Shown one piece after another: positions 8,558-16,843 of a DNA stretch of 64,000 nucleotides. A program made the position numbers and the translations under genes. The stretch lies in contig JAMLJB010000001.1 of NCBI GenBank assembly GCA_023953835.1, positions 558,001 through 622,000 of the forward strand, in the 5' to 3' direction. Source of the stretch: Rhizobiaceae bacterium. GTDB lineage: Bacteria > Pseudomonadota > Alphaproteobacteria > Rhizobiales > Rhizobiaceae. How positions within the stretch are numbered: position 1 is the first letter of the stretch; every line of letters begins with the position of its first letter. Below the pieces are notes generated by a model, which did not search any database, had not been told where the DNA came from, and saw only the letters and a program-made list of their open reading frames with translations.

Positions 8558-10086
8558 CGCGTTTTCCGCCGTGGCGCGCGCGCTGCGGGACGCACGTCGC
8601 GACCCTCGAACCAGGTGGCGAACGCATCGCGTTCGGCCTTAGTCAGGTGCAGATAGTGCTTGGTCCGGCGCATCAATATATCCTCCGCCGTCCGCGCCCA
8701 TTCCTTCGCAGCGAGGTAGCGGACCTCGGCTTCGTGAAGCAGGCCGCCGAAGTGCCGTCCGAGCCCGTCGAGGGATTTCGCGTCACCGACGATGTCGCGC
8801 GCACGTGTGCCGTAGAGCCTGCCATAGTGCTGGACGAGCGGGCGCGGCATCCACGGAAACTCGTCCCGCAATTCGTTGACGAACGATTCGTAATCGGCAT
8901 CGGGAATGTCGCCGCCCGGCAGCTTCGCTCCATGCGTCCAGTCGCCGCCCATGTCGGGAAACACACCGCGCAGCTTTTTCATGGCGCGCTCGGCAAGCTC
9001 GCGGAAAGTGGTGATCTTGCCGCCAAAAATATTCAACAGCGGCGCGCCGCCATTCTCATCAAGGTCGAACACATAGTCGCGCGTCACGGCGGAGGGATTG
9101 CCCTGCCCGTCATCGAAAAGCGGACGAACGCCGGAGAAGGAATGCAGCACGTCCGTGCGCCTCAGCTTCTCCTTGAAGTAGCGGTTCACCGCCTCGATCA
9201 GATAGTCAATCTCCGCTTCATCCGCCGCCACCTCCTCGATGCGCCCTTCATAGGCGATGTCGGTGGTGCCGATCAGCGCCTTGTCTCCCTCGTAGGGGTT
9301 GATGAAGATCACACGCCTGTCATGGTTCTGCACGAGATAGGCCTGCTCGCCCTTCCAGAACTTCGGAACGATGATGTGGCTGCCTTTCACCAGCCGCACA
9401 TTGCGCGTCGAGCTTGCGCCCGCCACCTCGCCGATGACGTTGGTGACCCACGGACCCGCCGCGTTGACGATGCAGCGCGCGCGCAGGCTGCGCATCTCTC
9501 CGGTCGCCATATCGCGCATCTCGATGCGCCAGACGCCGCCCTCGCGCCTTGCGCTGACCGCTGCCGTGCGGGTCAGGATCGTCGCGCCTTTTTCGGCTGC
9601 GTCGAGCGCGTTGAGCACAACCAGCCGCGCATCGTCCACCCAGCAGTCGGAATATTCGAAGCCCTTGCCGAAGCTATCCAGTATGGGTGCGCCCTCGGGG
9701 TCGCGATTGAGGTCGAGCGAGCGCGTTCCGGGCAGTTTCCTGCGACCGCCCAGATGGTCGTAGAGGAACAGTCCCAGACGCACCAGCCAGGCGGGCCGGT
9801 CCTGCGGGCTGTGCGGCAACACGAAACGCATCGGCCAGATGATGTGGCATGCCGCATTCATCAGCACCTCGCGCTCGACCAGCGCTTCGCGCACCAGCCT
9901 GAATTCATAATATTCGAGGTAGCGAAGCCCGCCATGCACCAGCTTGCCCGACCGCGACGAGGTGCCCTGCGCGAGATCGTCCTTCTCGCACAGCACCACC
10001 GACAGGCCCCTGCCCGCCGCGTCGCGCGCGATGCCCGCGCCGTTGATGCCGCCGCCGATAACAAACAGGTCGATCAGATCGGACAT
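8554..10086 (-). CDS. eryB: FAD-dependent GlpD-family erythritol-phosphate dehydrogenase EryB
   Basis: This 510-residue flavoprotein has an N-terminal GGGINGAGIARDAAGRG FAD motif, the GlpD-family segment GTSSRSGKLVHGGLRYLE, and a C-terminal helical domain. By sequence alone it could be aerobic glycerol-3-phosphate dehydrogenase. Its place between eryA and eryC identifies it as EryB, which oxidises the erythritol phosphate made by EryA to erythrulose phosphate at the inner membrane. ATG at 10086 was chosen over an in-frame start 24 bp upstream because GAAGG lies a few bases before it. Confidence 0.9.
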   Translation of the reverse strand: MSDLIDLFVIGGGINGAGIARDAAGRGLSVVLCEKDDLAQGTSSRSGKLVHGGLRYLEYYEFRLVREALVEREVLMNAACHIIWPMRFVLPHSPQDRPAWLVRLGLFLYDHLGGRRKLPGTRSLDLNRDPEGAPILDSFGKGFEYSDCWVDDARLVVLNALDAAEKGATILTRTAAVSARREGGVWRIEMRDMATGEMRSLRARCIVNAAGPWVTNVIGEVAGASSTRNVRLVKGSHIIVPKFWKGEQAYLVQNHDRRVIFINPYEGDKALIGTTDIAYEGRIEEVAADEAEIDYLIEAVNRYFKEKLRRTDVLHSFSGVRPLFDDGQGNPSAVTRDYVFDLDENGGAPLLNIFGGKITTFRELAERAMKKLRGVFPDMGGDWTHGAKLPGGDIPDADYESFVNELRDEFPWMPRPLVQHYGRLYGTRARDIVGDAKSLDGLGRHFGGLLHEAEVRYLAAKEWARTAEDILMRRTKHYLHLTKAERDAFATWFEGRDVRPAARAPRRKTR

Positions 10087-10110
10087 TGGAGCCTTCTCAG
10101 GCAGGTTCAC

Positions 10111-11151
10111 TCAACAGGGGTTGCGGGGCGGCAGCCCCGACAGGTAACGCTGGACCTCGTCGGCGGCCTGCTCAGCCGCGAAGGTGACGGTACGCACCGA
10201 TGCGCCCGCTATATGCGGCGTCATCGTGACATTGGGAAGCTGCAACAGCGGCCAGTCGGCAGGCACCGGCTCCACCGCGAAGGTTTCGAGCATGGCGCTG
10301 CCGATGCGGCCATCCCTCAATGCTTCATAGAGCGCATCGTAGTCGGCGAGCGGCCCGCGCGCGGTGTTCACCAGCAATGCGCCGGGCCTCATGCGCCCGA
10401 TCGTCTCGCGGTTGATCATGTGCCGCGTTTCTTCGGTGACCCGGGCATGCAGGGTCACGATGTCCGAACGCGCCAGCAACTCGTCGAACGAGACAAGCTC
10501 CACGCCGTCGTTGCGGTCCTCCGCGCTCAACTGCACATAGGGGTCGCAGACCAGTATCCTGCATCCGAACGGCTTCAGCAGCTTCACGACCTTCGTGCCG
10601 ATATTGCCGTAGCCGACCACGCCGACGGTCATCTCGTTGAGTTCGCGGCCCGTCGTGTCGGCGCGGTAAAGGTCGCCCCGCCATTCGCCCCGGCGCAGCG
10701 CCTCGTGCCCGACGCGGATGAGGCGCGTTTCCGCAAGGATCGCGCCGATGGCGAATTCCGCCACGGCGCTGGCATTGCGTCCCGGCGTATTCACCACCGT
10801 CACCCCATGATCGCGGGCGGCGTTCATGTCGATGTTGACCGGCCCGCCGCGCGACACCGCGACAAGACGCAGCTCCGGCAGGCGCTCGAACATGCCGCGC
10901 GAAAGCGGGGCAAGCTGGGTGACGAAAATCTCCGCATCATCGATGAACTCGACCACCTCGTCGGGGTCTCCGAAATATTCCTTCAGCCCGTCGAGGCCCT
11001 TGGTCGCATAGCCGTGCTCCATCGGCTCGTCCGGCCAGACGGACCTTTTCGTGCGTATCGCGACGTCACCCTTCACGCGTTTTCCGATCTCGGTCTCGAA
11101 CACTTCGGGCAACATGAAATTGTCGCCGAGAATAGCAATCTTGCGGGTCAT
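10111..11151 (-). CDS. D-2-hydroxyacid dehydrogenase family protein inside the ery operon
   Basis: This 346-residue NAD-dependent dehydrogenase has GYGNIGTKV for dinucleotide binding, catalytic Arg in NTARGPL, Glu in the LETFAVEP region and His in TPHIAGAS. It overlaps the end of eryA by 4 bp and precedes eryB by 24 bp, so it is part of the same transcript. No step of the published erythritol pathway needs it. It might handle a C4 hydroxy acid such as an erythronate-derived compound, or a side product. That is inference; the family includes SerA-, hydroxypyruvate- and phosphoerythronate-type enzymes. Confidence 0.88.
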   Translation of the reverse strand: MTRKIAILGDNFMLPEVFETEIGKRVKGDVAIRTKRSVWPDEPMEHGYATKGLDGLKEYFGDPDEVVEFIDDAEIFVTQLAPLSRGMFERLPELRLVAVSRGGPVNIDMNAARDHGVTVVNTPGRNASAVAEFAIGAILAETRLIRVGHEALRRGEWRGDLYRADTTGRELNEMTVGVVGYGNIGTKVVKLLKPFGCRILVCDPYVQLSAEDRNDGVELVSFDELLARSDIVTLHARVTEETRHMINRETIGRMRPGALLVNTARGPLADYDALYEALRDGRIGSAMLETFAVEPVPADWPLLQLPNVTMTPHIAGASVRTVTFAAEQAADEVQRYLSGLPPRNPC

Positions 11152-12707
11152 TCCTGGGTCCTTGCATTGGCCATGCCGTGCCACACCGGCCTGAGTGCCT
11201 GCCTTGCCTCCAGATAGGAGGGAAACATCCTGCGATAGGACGCCGCGAGGTCCCGGTCCGGTTCCTCGACCTCGCCGAGCAGCGGCGAGGCCCATGCGGC
11301 AACGCAATCTTCCATCGTGCTGTGGTGCCCGAGCGCGACGGCGGCGATCATCGCGGTTCCGGCCGCGCCCGCCTCCTCGCGACGACTGCTGCGCATGCGG
11401 GTGTTCAGCATCGCGCCCAATATCCTGCGCATGGCGCTGCTGCGCGCCGCGCCGCCGCTCAGCCGCACCTCGGCGGGCGGGCCGCCCATCACCGCGTAGC
11501 AATCGTAGGCGGCGAAGGCGATGCCATCGACCACGGCGCGCACGAGGTCGCCATAGCGATGGCGGCTGTTGAGGCCGATGAAGCTTGCAGACGCGCTGGC
11601 GTCGGTGAACGGGCCGCGCTCGCCCGCTTCCGAGATATAGGGATGGAACAGGATCGCGCCCGGCTTTCCGGCATTGATCCATTTGTCGACCAGCGCCAGC
11701 ATCGCGGCGCGATCCTGCGGCAGGGCGAAATCCGACAGCACGTCGTTTGCCAGCCCGAGCACCCAGTCGATGTTGAGCGTCGCCGCCATGTTGGTCTGGC
11801 ATTGGGCATAGGCGTCGGGCGCGGGCAGGCACATCGTATAGCCCGTGCGGCCCTCGCCAAGCCGCACATCGGCTGCCGAAGGCACGAGACGGATATGCAT
11901 CCCCGTCGAGCCGATGATCGAGCAGCCGGGTTGCGCGGCCCTGTCGAACAGGCCGACGCCAAGCGCGGTGCAGACGACATCGACATAGCCCAGCACCACC
12001 GGCGTGCCCTCCAGCAGGCCGGTCGCGGCGGCGGCGTCGCGCGACAGCGGCGCACTTTGCCGCGCGCCATCCACAATGGGCGGCAGCAGGCGCTTCAATT
12101 TTGCCAGTCCGAGTATGTCGATCACCTCGTCCGAATAGGATCGGCTGCGGAAATCGCCGAAGGTGAAGCAGCCCTCCGAGGGATCGGTGGCGCGCTCCCC
12201 GGTCAGGCGAAAATAGAGCCAGTCCTTGCAATGGAACGCTGTTGCGGCGCGTTCAAGGCGCTCCGGCGCGGTGCGCGTCATCAGCGCCAGTTGCGGCCCC
12301 TGCTGGCAGGCCGCGAGGCCCGAGCCCGTCTTCGAATAGCGCCGCGCATCGTCGTCGTCGCGCGCGCGGATTTCCTCCACCACATCCGCCGCGCGGGCGT
12401 CGAGCCACAGCCAGCCCTTGCCGACAGGTTCGCCGTCGCGGTCGATAAGCCATGTGCCGTCGCCCTGCCCGGTCACGGAAACCGCCGCCGTGCGCCGGGC
12501 GAGGTCCGGCACCTTCTCGCCAAGCTGGCGCAGCGTGGTGGCCATGTCCTGCCATGTGCGGGCGAGGTCCTGTTCCGCGCCCCGGCCATCGATGGTCTCA
12601 TAGCGATTGGGCAGCGCCGCCACGGCGAGCTGGTTGCCCTCAAGGTCGAAGGCAATCGACTTCATGACCGAAGTGCCCGCATCGACCCCGATCAGAACGT
12701 CGCGCAT
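11148..12707 (-). CDS. eryA: FGGY-family erythritol kinase EryA
   Basis: This 519-residue kinase has the FGGY N-terminal phosphate loop (IGVDAGTSVMKS), a VTGQGDGTWL segment and the C-terminal ADP-binding LSGGAARSS motif. Overall it resembles Brucella EryA, which phosphorylates erythritol with ATP to D-erythritol 1-phosphate. The first ATG one base after the upstream ATPase stop (12707) gives the expected N-terminus MRDVLIG; an earlier in-frame start would add seven residues inside the upstream gene. Its place directly after the importer genes fits immediate phosphorylation of the imported polyol. Confidence 0.92.
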   Translation of the reverse strand: MRDVLIGVDAGTSVMKSIAFDLEGNQLAVAALPNRYETIDGRGAEQDLARTWQDMATTLRQLGEKVPDLARRTAAVSVTGQGDGTWLIDRDGEPVGKGWLWLDARAADVVEEIRARDDDDARRYSKTGSGLAACQQGPQLALMTRTAPERLERAATAFHCKDWLYFRLTGERATDPSEGCFTFGDFRSRSYSDEVIDILGLAKLKRLLPPIVDGARQSAPLSRDAAAATGLLEGTPVVLGYVDVVCTALGVGLFDRAAQPGCSIIGSTGMHIRLVPSAADVRLGEGRTGYTMCLPAPDAYAQCQTNMAATLNIDWVLGLANDVLSDFALPQDRAAMLALVDKWINAGKPGAILFHPYISEAGERGPFTDASASASFIGLNSRHRYGDLVRAVVDGIAFAAYDCYAVMGGPPAEVRLSGGAARSSAMRRILGAMLNTRMRSSRREEAGAAGTAMIAAVALGHHSTMEDCVAAWASPLLGEVEEPDRDLAASYRRMFPSYLEARQALRPVWHGMANARTQE

Positions 12708-12708
12708 G

Positions 12709-13833
12709 TCAGGCAAGCTCCGTCCCATGCGCGATCGCCTTGCCGGTGTCCGCGTCGAAAATATGGATGTCGCCGGGCCGGATGTTCACCTTGATCGTGT
12801 CGCCGATCTTCACGTCGGCGCGGTCGTGTTCGACAAGCACCATCGACCCGCCCGCGAAATCGGCGGCGATATGCGTCTGGTCGCCCAGCCACTGGTTGGC
12901 CGAAACCGTCGCCGCGACACCGTTTGCGGTCCGGTGCACCGCATAGGGACGCACGCCGACCATCGCCCTGTCGAGCGTGGCCAGCCGTTCGCGCACGGGC
13001 GCGGCGAAGTCCTCCTCGGCATAGCTCAGCGAAACGTCGTCGTTGAGCCTCAGTTCGATGCGCCCCCCGGAACGGGAGAGCGAGGCCGCGAACACATTCA
13101 TCGGCGGCTCGCCGACAAAGGTGCCGGTAAAGAGATTGGCGGGCTTTTCCTTGATGCGTTGCGGCGTGTCGAATTGCTGCAACACGCCGCCCTCCATCAC
13201 CGCGATGCGGTCGGCAAGCGCGTTCGCCTCGGTCTGGTCGTGCGTCACGAGGATGGCCGTCAGGTTGCGCTCCTTGATGAAATGCTTGATGCGGCCGCGC
13301 AGCACGGCGCGCAATTGCGGCTCAAGCTGGCCCATCGGCTCGTCCAGCAGATGCAGGTCGGCATTGCGGATCAGCGCGCGGCCAAGGCTCGCCCGCTGTT
13401 GCTGGCCGCCTGAGATCGAGCTTGGATAGCGCTCCAGAATGTCCTCGATCTCTAGCAGCCGGGCCACTTCGGCCACCTTGTCCGCGACGACCGCATTGGA
13501 TAATCTGGACGCCTTGAGCGCAAAGGCGATGTTTTCCCGGACTGTCAGCGGCGGATAGAGCGAGTAGCCCTCGAAGGCCATCGCGACGTTGCGGCTGACC
13601 GGCGCAAGCTCATGCACCTTTCTGTCGGCCAGCGAAATGGAGCCCCGCGAAACGGCCTCGAAACCGGCGATCATGCGCAATGTCGAGGTCTTGCCGCACC
13701 CGGACGATCCGAGCAGGGCCACGATCTCGCCCTTGCGGATTTCCATGGACAACGCCTTCACCGCATGCACGCCGTGGTCGATGGCGCCATAGAACTTGTC
13801 CACCCCGTCGAGGGTAAGCTGCGGGGCGCTCAT
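12709..13833 (-). CDS. ABC importer ATPase, second of a pair (altered Q-loop)
   Basis: This 374-residue MalK/UgpC-like ATPase has Walker A GSSGCGKTS, signature ISGGQQQR, Walker B LHLLDEP and switch His in VTHDQTE, all functional. The Q-loop, normally FQNYAL, reads FEGYSL here, so the glutamine coordinating Mg and linking to the permease is Glu. A TOBE-like domain follows to the C-terminus. It overlaps the other ATPase gene by 4 bp. Two ATPases, two permeases and one binding protein resemble the rhizobial GlpSTPQ(U)V glycerol importer, but no GlpU-like small membrane gene is present. In this operon the substrate is probably erythritol or a related polyol. Confidence 0.9.
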   Translation of the reverse strand: MSAPQLTLDGVDKFYGAIDHGVHAVKALSMEIRKGEIVALLGSSGCGKTSTLRMIAGFEAVSRGSISLADRKVHELAPVSRNVAMAFEGYSLYPPLTVRENIAFALKASRLSNAVVADKVAEVARLLEIEDILERYPSSISGGQQQRASLGRALIRNADLHLLDEPMGQLEPQLRAVLRGRIKHFIKERNLTAILVTHDQTEANALADRIAVMEGGVLQQFDTPQRIKEKPANLFTGTFVGEPPMNVFAASLSRSGGRIELRLNDDVSLSYAEEDFAAPVRERLATLDRAMVGVRPYAVHRTANGVAATVSANQWLGDQTHIAADFAGGSMVLVEHDRADVKIGDTIKVNIRPGDIHIFDADTGKAIAHGTELA

Positions 13834-14930
13834 GCGGCATCTCCATTTCCGGCGGACAGGCGCCGGCCCGTCGCCCTGTCGAAAACCAGCGCGCTCGGCC
13901 CGTCGATCACGATATGCGCGTTGCCGTGGTCCGGTCCCGGCGCGCCGGAAGGCCGCGACACCAGCACTTCCCGCCCGCCCGCCGTGCGAGCCAGCGTGAC
14001 GGTCTTTTCGTTGAGCGGCGTTTCCGCTTCGATGGTGACGGGAACGGCCCCTTGCGTGCCCGGCGCGGCAAAGCGGATGGCCTCGGGCCGGATGCCGATG
14101 GTGCAGTCCCGGCCCACCACGAAATCGAGCGCGGCGGGCAGGCGCACCGGCACCTTAGACAGCTTGAAACAGGGGCCGCTGCCGTCGCGCTCCGGCGTCG
14201 CGTCCAGAAGGTTGATCGTCGGGTCGCCGAACAGCCGCGCGATCTCGATGCTGGCAGGCGTCAGGTAGATTTCCTCCGGCGTGCCGACCTGCTGGAGCCG
14301 GCCATCGGCCATGATCGCGATCCGGTCGCCGAGCGCCATCGCTTCCTTATAATCCTGCGTGACATAGATCACCGTCGCGCCCTGGTTGGCGAGCAATCGC
14401 GGCAGTTCGAGCCGCATCTCGAAACGCAGCTTGGCGTCGACATTGCGCAGCGGATCGTCCAGCAGGAGCACGGGCGGCGACCCCACCAGCGCCCGCGCCA
14501 GCGCTGTTCGCTGCTTCTGGCCATTGGACAGCGCCTTCGGATGGTGCGTGAGAACGTGGTCGATCTTGAGCAGCTTTGCCACGCCGTCCACGCCCGCCCG
14601 GATCGTATTGCGCGATTGCTTCCGCGCCTCAAGCGGCGTGGCGATGTTGTCGAACGCGCTCATATGCGGGAACAGCGCGAAATTCTGGAACGCCATGCCG
14701 ATGCCGCGCTCTTCCGCGTCGAGATCGGTCACATCCTCGCCGCCGATCAGGATGCTTCCCTCATCGGCGTCGATCACACCCGCAATGACACGCAGGAGCA
14801 CGGTCTTGCCCGACCCGGAGGGGCCGAACAGCACCAGTCTTTCGCCGTCGCCCACCGTCAGCGACAGATCGTCGATGGCGGTGTTGGATTTGAAACTCTT
14901 GGCGACGTTTCGCAATTCGAGCGTTGCCAT
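13830..14930 (-). CDS. ABC importer ATPase, first of a pair (degenerate catalytic motifs)
   Basis: This 366-residue MalK/UgpC-like ATPase has an intact Walker A (GPSGSGKTV) and Q-loop (AFQNFALFP). The catalytic Glu after Walker B is Asp (LLLDDP), the switch histidine is Gln (YVTQDYKEA) and the signature is LSNGQ instead of LSGGQ. Codons at these sites are unambiguous in the nucleotide sequence. Such changes usually mark a nucleotide-binding domain with weak or no hydrolysis. A TOBE-like C-terminal domain is present. It lies 6 bp from the permease gene and overlaps the next ATPase gene by 4 bp. Confidence 0.9.
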   Translation of the reverse strand: MATLELRNVAKSFKSNTAIDDLSLTVGDGERLVLFGPSGSGKTVLLRVIAGVIDADEGSILIGGEDVTDLDAEERGIGMAFQNFALFPHMSAFDNIATPLEARKQSRNTIRAGVDGVAKLLKIDHVLTHHPKALSNGQKQRTALARALVGSPPVLLLDDPLRNVDAKLRFEMRLELPRLLANQGATVIYVTQDYKEAMALGDRIAIMADGRLQQVGTPEEIYLTPASIEIARLFGDPTINLLDATPERDGSGPCFKLSKVPVRLPAALDFVVGRDCTIGIRPEAIRFAAPGTQGAVPVTIEAETPLNEKTVTLARTAGGREVLVSRPSGAPGPDHGNAHIVIDGPSALVFDRATGRRLSAGNGDAA

Positions 14931-14936
14931 CGGGGA

Positions 14937-15794
14937 CTATCCTTTCACCGCGCCGAGCGAGAGCCCTTCGACCAGATAGCGCTGGGCGTAGAGCGCGAGC
15001 GCCAGCGTCGGCGTGATCGACAGCACGATTGCCGCCGCGATCTGCCCGTACTGGATGCCGCTTGCCGTTACGAAGGCGAGCGCGCCGACCGTGACCGGCT
15101 GCTTGTCGGCGGAGGCCAGCACCAGCGCGAACACGAAATTGTTCCAGGCGAAGATGAAGGCCAGCAGGCCCGCCGCCGCGATGCCCGGCCCCGCCAGCGG
15201 CAGCGCGATCTTGCGGAAGGTGGAGAACCAGCCGTGGCCCGCCACCCTGTAGGCGTGTTCGATGTCGGGGGAGATGTCCTCGAAATAGCCGCGCACGATC
15301 CACAGGATCAGCGGAAGGCAGATGAGCTGGTAGACCCAGATCAGGCCGAAATAGGTGTTGGCCAGCCCCAGTTGCTGGAAATAGATCGTCAGTGGCAGCA
15401 GCACCAGCAAGGGCGGCGCGAAGCGGAAGGACAGAAGCGTGAAGGCGATGTCCTCCGATCCTCGGAACTTGTGGCGCGCGAAGGCATATGCCGCCGGCAC
15501 GCCGAGCAGCAGCGCCAGCGCCACCGACGTCACCGACAGAAAGACCGAGTTCCACAGCGTCCGCAGGAAGTTGATCTCCAGCGTGCCCGCCGCCGTTTCC
15601 AGCCGGCCCGAGATCAACGCCGCATAGTTGGACAAGGTCGGCTCGAAGAAGATCGAGGGCGGAATGCGCAGGATCGTCTCGTTGGTCTGGAACGACATCA
15701 GCAGGATCCAGAAGATCGGGAACATGAAGAAGATGATGACGACGGTGAGCGCGATGCCGCGAAGGATGCGCTCCAGCATGGAGGTGTGTTCCAT
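14937..15794 (-). CDS. ABC importer permease (MalG-like)
   Basis: This 285-residue inner-membrane permease has about six hydrophobic segments and the EAA-type coupling loop HAYRVAGHGWFSTFRKIALP near residue 195. The ATG at 15794 gives MEHTSMLERI followed directly by the first transmembrane helix. A longer in-frame extension to 16196 overlaps the other permease gene and has no supporting homology. It begins 2 bp after the preceding permease. By position it is the second permease of the polyol importer. Confidence 0.9.
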   Translation of the reverse strand: MEHTSMLERILRGIALTVVIIFFMFPIFWILLMSFQTNETILRIPPSIFFEPTLSNYAALISGRLETAAGTLEINFLRTLWNSVFLSVTSVALALLLGVPAAYAFARHKFRGSEDIAFTLLSFRFAPPLLVLLPLTIYFQQLGLANTYFGLIWVYQLICLPLILWIVRGYFEDISPDIEHAYRVAGHGWFSTFRKIALPLAGPGIAAAGLLAFIFAWNNFVFALVLASADKQPVTVGALAFVTASGIQYGQIAAAIVLSITPTLALALYAQRYLVEGLSLGAVKG

Positions 15795-15796
15795 TC

Positions 15797-16720
15797 TCAA
15801 GCCTCCCCGCGTGCGCGCTCTCTGAGGCGCAGCCAGCTCTTGATGAAAATGTTCGACAGGAAATAGGTGATCGCCCACAGGATCACCATCAGCGCAGCCG
15901 AGCGCCCGACATTGGTGGACTGGAAGAAGTTCAGATAGGCCTCGACCTGGAACACGGTGAGCGTGTCGCCCGGCCCGCCCTGCGTCATCGCATAGATGAT
16001 GTCGAATTGCTGGATCGAATCCAGCAGCCGGAACAGGGTAGCGGTCAGAATATAGGGCGTCAGCATCGGCAGCGTGATGCGGAAAAAGACGAACAGCCTC
16101 GGAACGCCGTCCAGCGCCGCCGCCTCGAAGGGCTGCGCCGGCAGCGACCTCAGGCCGGCCAGAAGCAGGATCATGATGAAGGGCGTGTAGACCCATATGT
16201 CCACCAGCACGACCGTCAGCAGCGCGGTCGATGGCGAGGACGCCCAGCGGAAATCATGCAGCCCGACAAGGCTCGCGAAATAGGACAGGATGCCGAAACC
16301 CGGATTTGTCATCAGCTTCCACATCAGCGCCGCCAGCGCGGGCGCCGTCATCAGCGGCAAGAGCAGCATGATCGAAACGAAGTTGTTCACCGTGGAGCGC
16401 TTTTGCAGCAAAAGCGCGATGCCGAGGCCGAGCAGAAGCTCGAGAACCACGGTAACGGCCGCATAGGTCAGTGAAACCTCGAGCGTGTTCCAGAACTTCG
16501 GATCGGTGAAGAAATTGGTGTAGTTCTCGAACCAGATGAACTTGTAGCCCCATGGCTGGCTCAGCCTGTAGCGGTGCAGCGAATACCAGACCGCCGTCAG
16601 GAACGGAATCAATATGCCGATGCAGACCAGCAGCGCGGGCAGGCTGAGCACATAGGGCAGCACGCGTCTTGAAATATGGAAGCCCTTGCTGCGCTTCGGA
16701 GCGGTATCGGTTACGGCCAA
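15797..16720 (-). CDS. ABC importer permease (MalF-like), TTG start
   Basis: This 307-residue membrane protein has a first helix at about residues 22-45, a long periplasmic part, and the EAA loop EAAALDGVPRLFVFFRITLP. The only suitable start in frame is TTG at 16720 (LAVTDTAPKR), with AGGA nine bases upstream; the nearby ATG is out of frame. It follows the binding-protein gene after a 123-bp gap that contains two strong hairpins, a common way to keep binding protein above permease levels. Confidence 0.88.
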   Translation of the reverse strand: MAVTDTAPKRSKGFHISRRVLPYVLSLPALLVCIGILIPFLTAVWYSLHRYRLSQPWGYKFIWFENYTNFFTDPKFWNTLEVSLTYAAVTVVLELLLGLGIALLLQKRSTVNNFVSIMLLLPLMTAPALAALMWKLMTNPGFGILSYFASLVGLHDFRWASSPSTALLTVVLVDIWVYTPFIMILLLAGLRSLPAQPFEAAALDGVPRLFVFFRITLPMLTPYILTATLFRLLDSIQQFDIIYAMTQGGPGDTLTVFQVEAYLNFFQSTNVGRSAALMVILWAITYFLSNIFIKSWLRLRERARGEA

Positions 16721-16767
16721 GGTTGTTCATCCTGATCGACGGCAGGGCGCATTGCGCGGCGGTCCAT

Positions 16768-16828
16768 GCGAACGCGGCCGTCAGCCGCGTTCGCTGGAAT
16801 GACGAAGCGCCGGGAGTAGAGCGCTTCG
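16768..16828 (-). repeat. Two tandem intercistronic hairpins between binding-protein and permease genes
   Basis: The first hairpin (16768-16794) has an 11-bp perfect stem GCGAACGCGGC / GCCGCGTTCGC with a 5-base loop. The second (16803-16828) has an 8-bp stem CGAAGCGC / GCGCTTCG with a 10-base loop. Neither is followed by a U-run, so they look like mRNA-stabilising or attenuating structures rather than full terminators. They lie in the transcript after the binding-protein stop. Confidence 0.65.
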
Positions 16829-16843
16829 CCGATGTTGCAGTGG

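Noticed and set aside
8647..11217. An 856-codon + strand frame across eryB and the hydroxyacid dehydrogenase
   Set aside because: No domain features, Arg/His/Ala-rich low-complexity composition, and fully opposite to well-supported ery genes.
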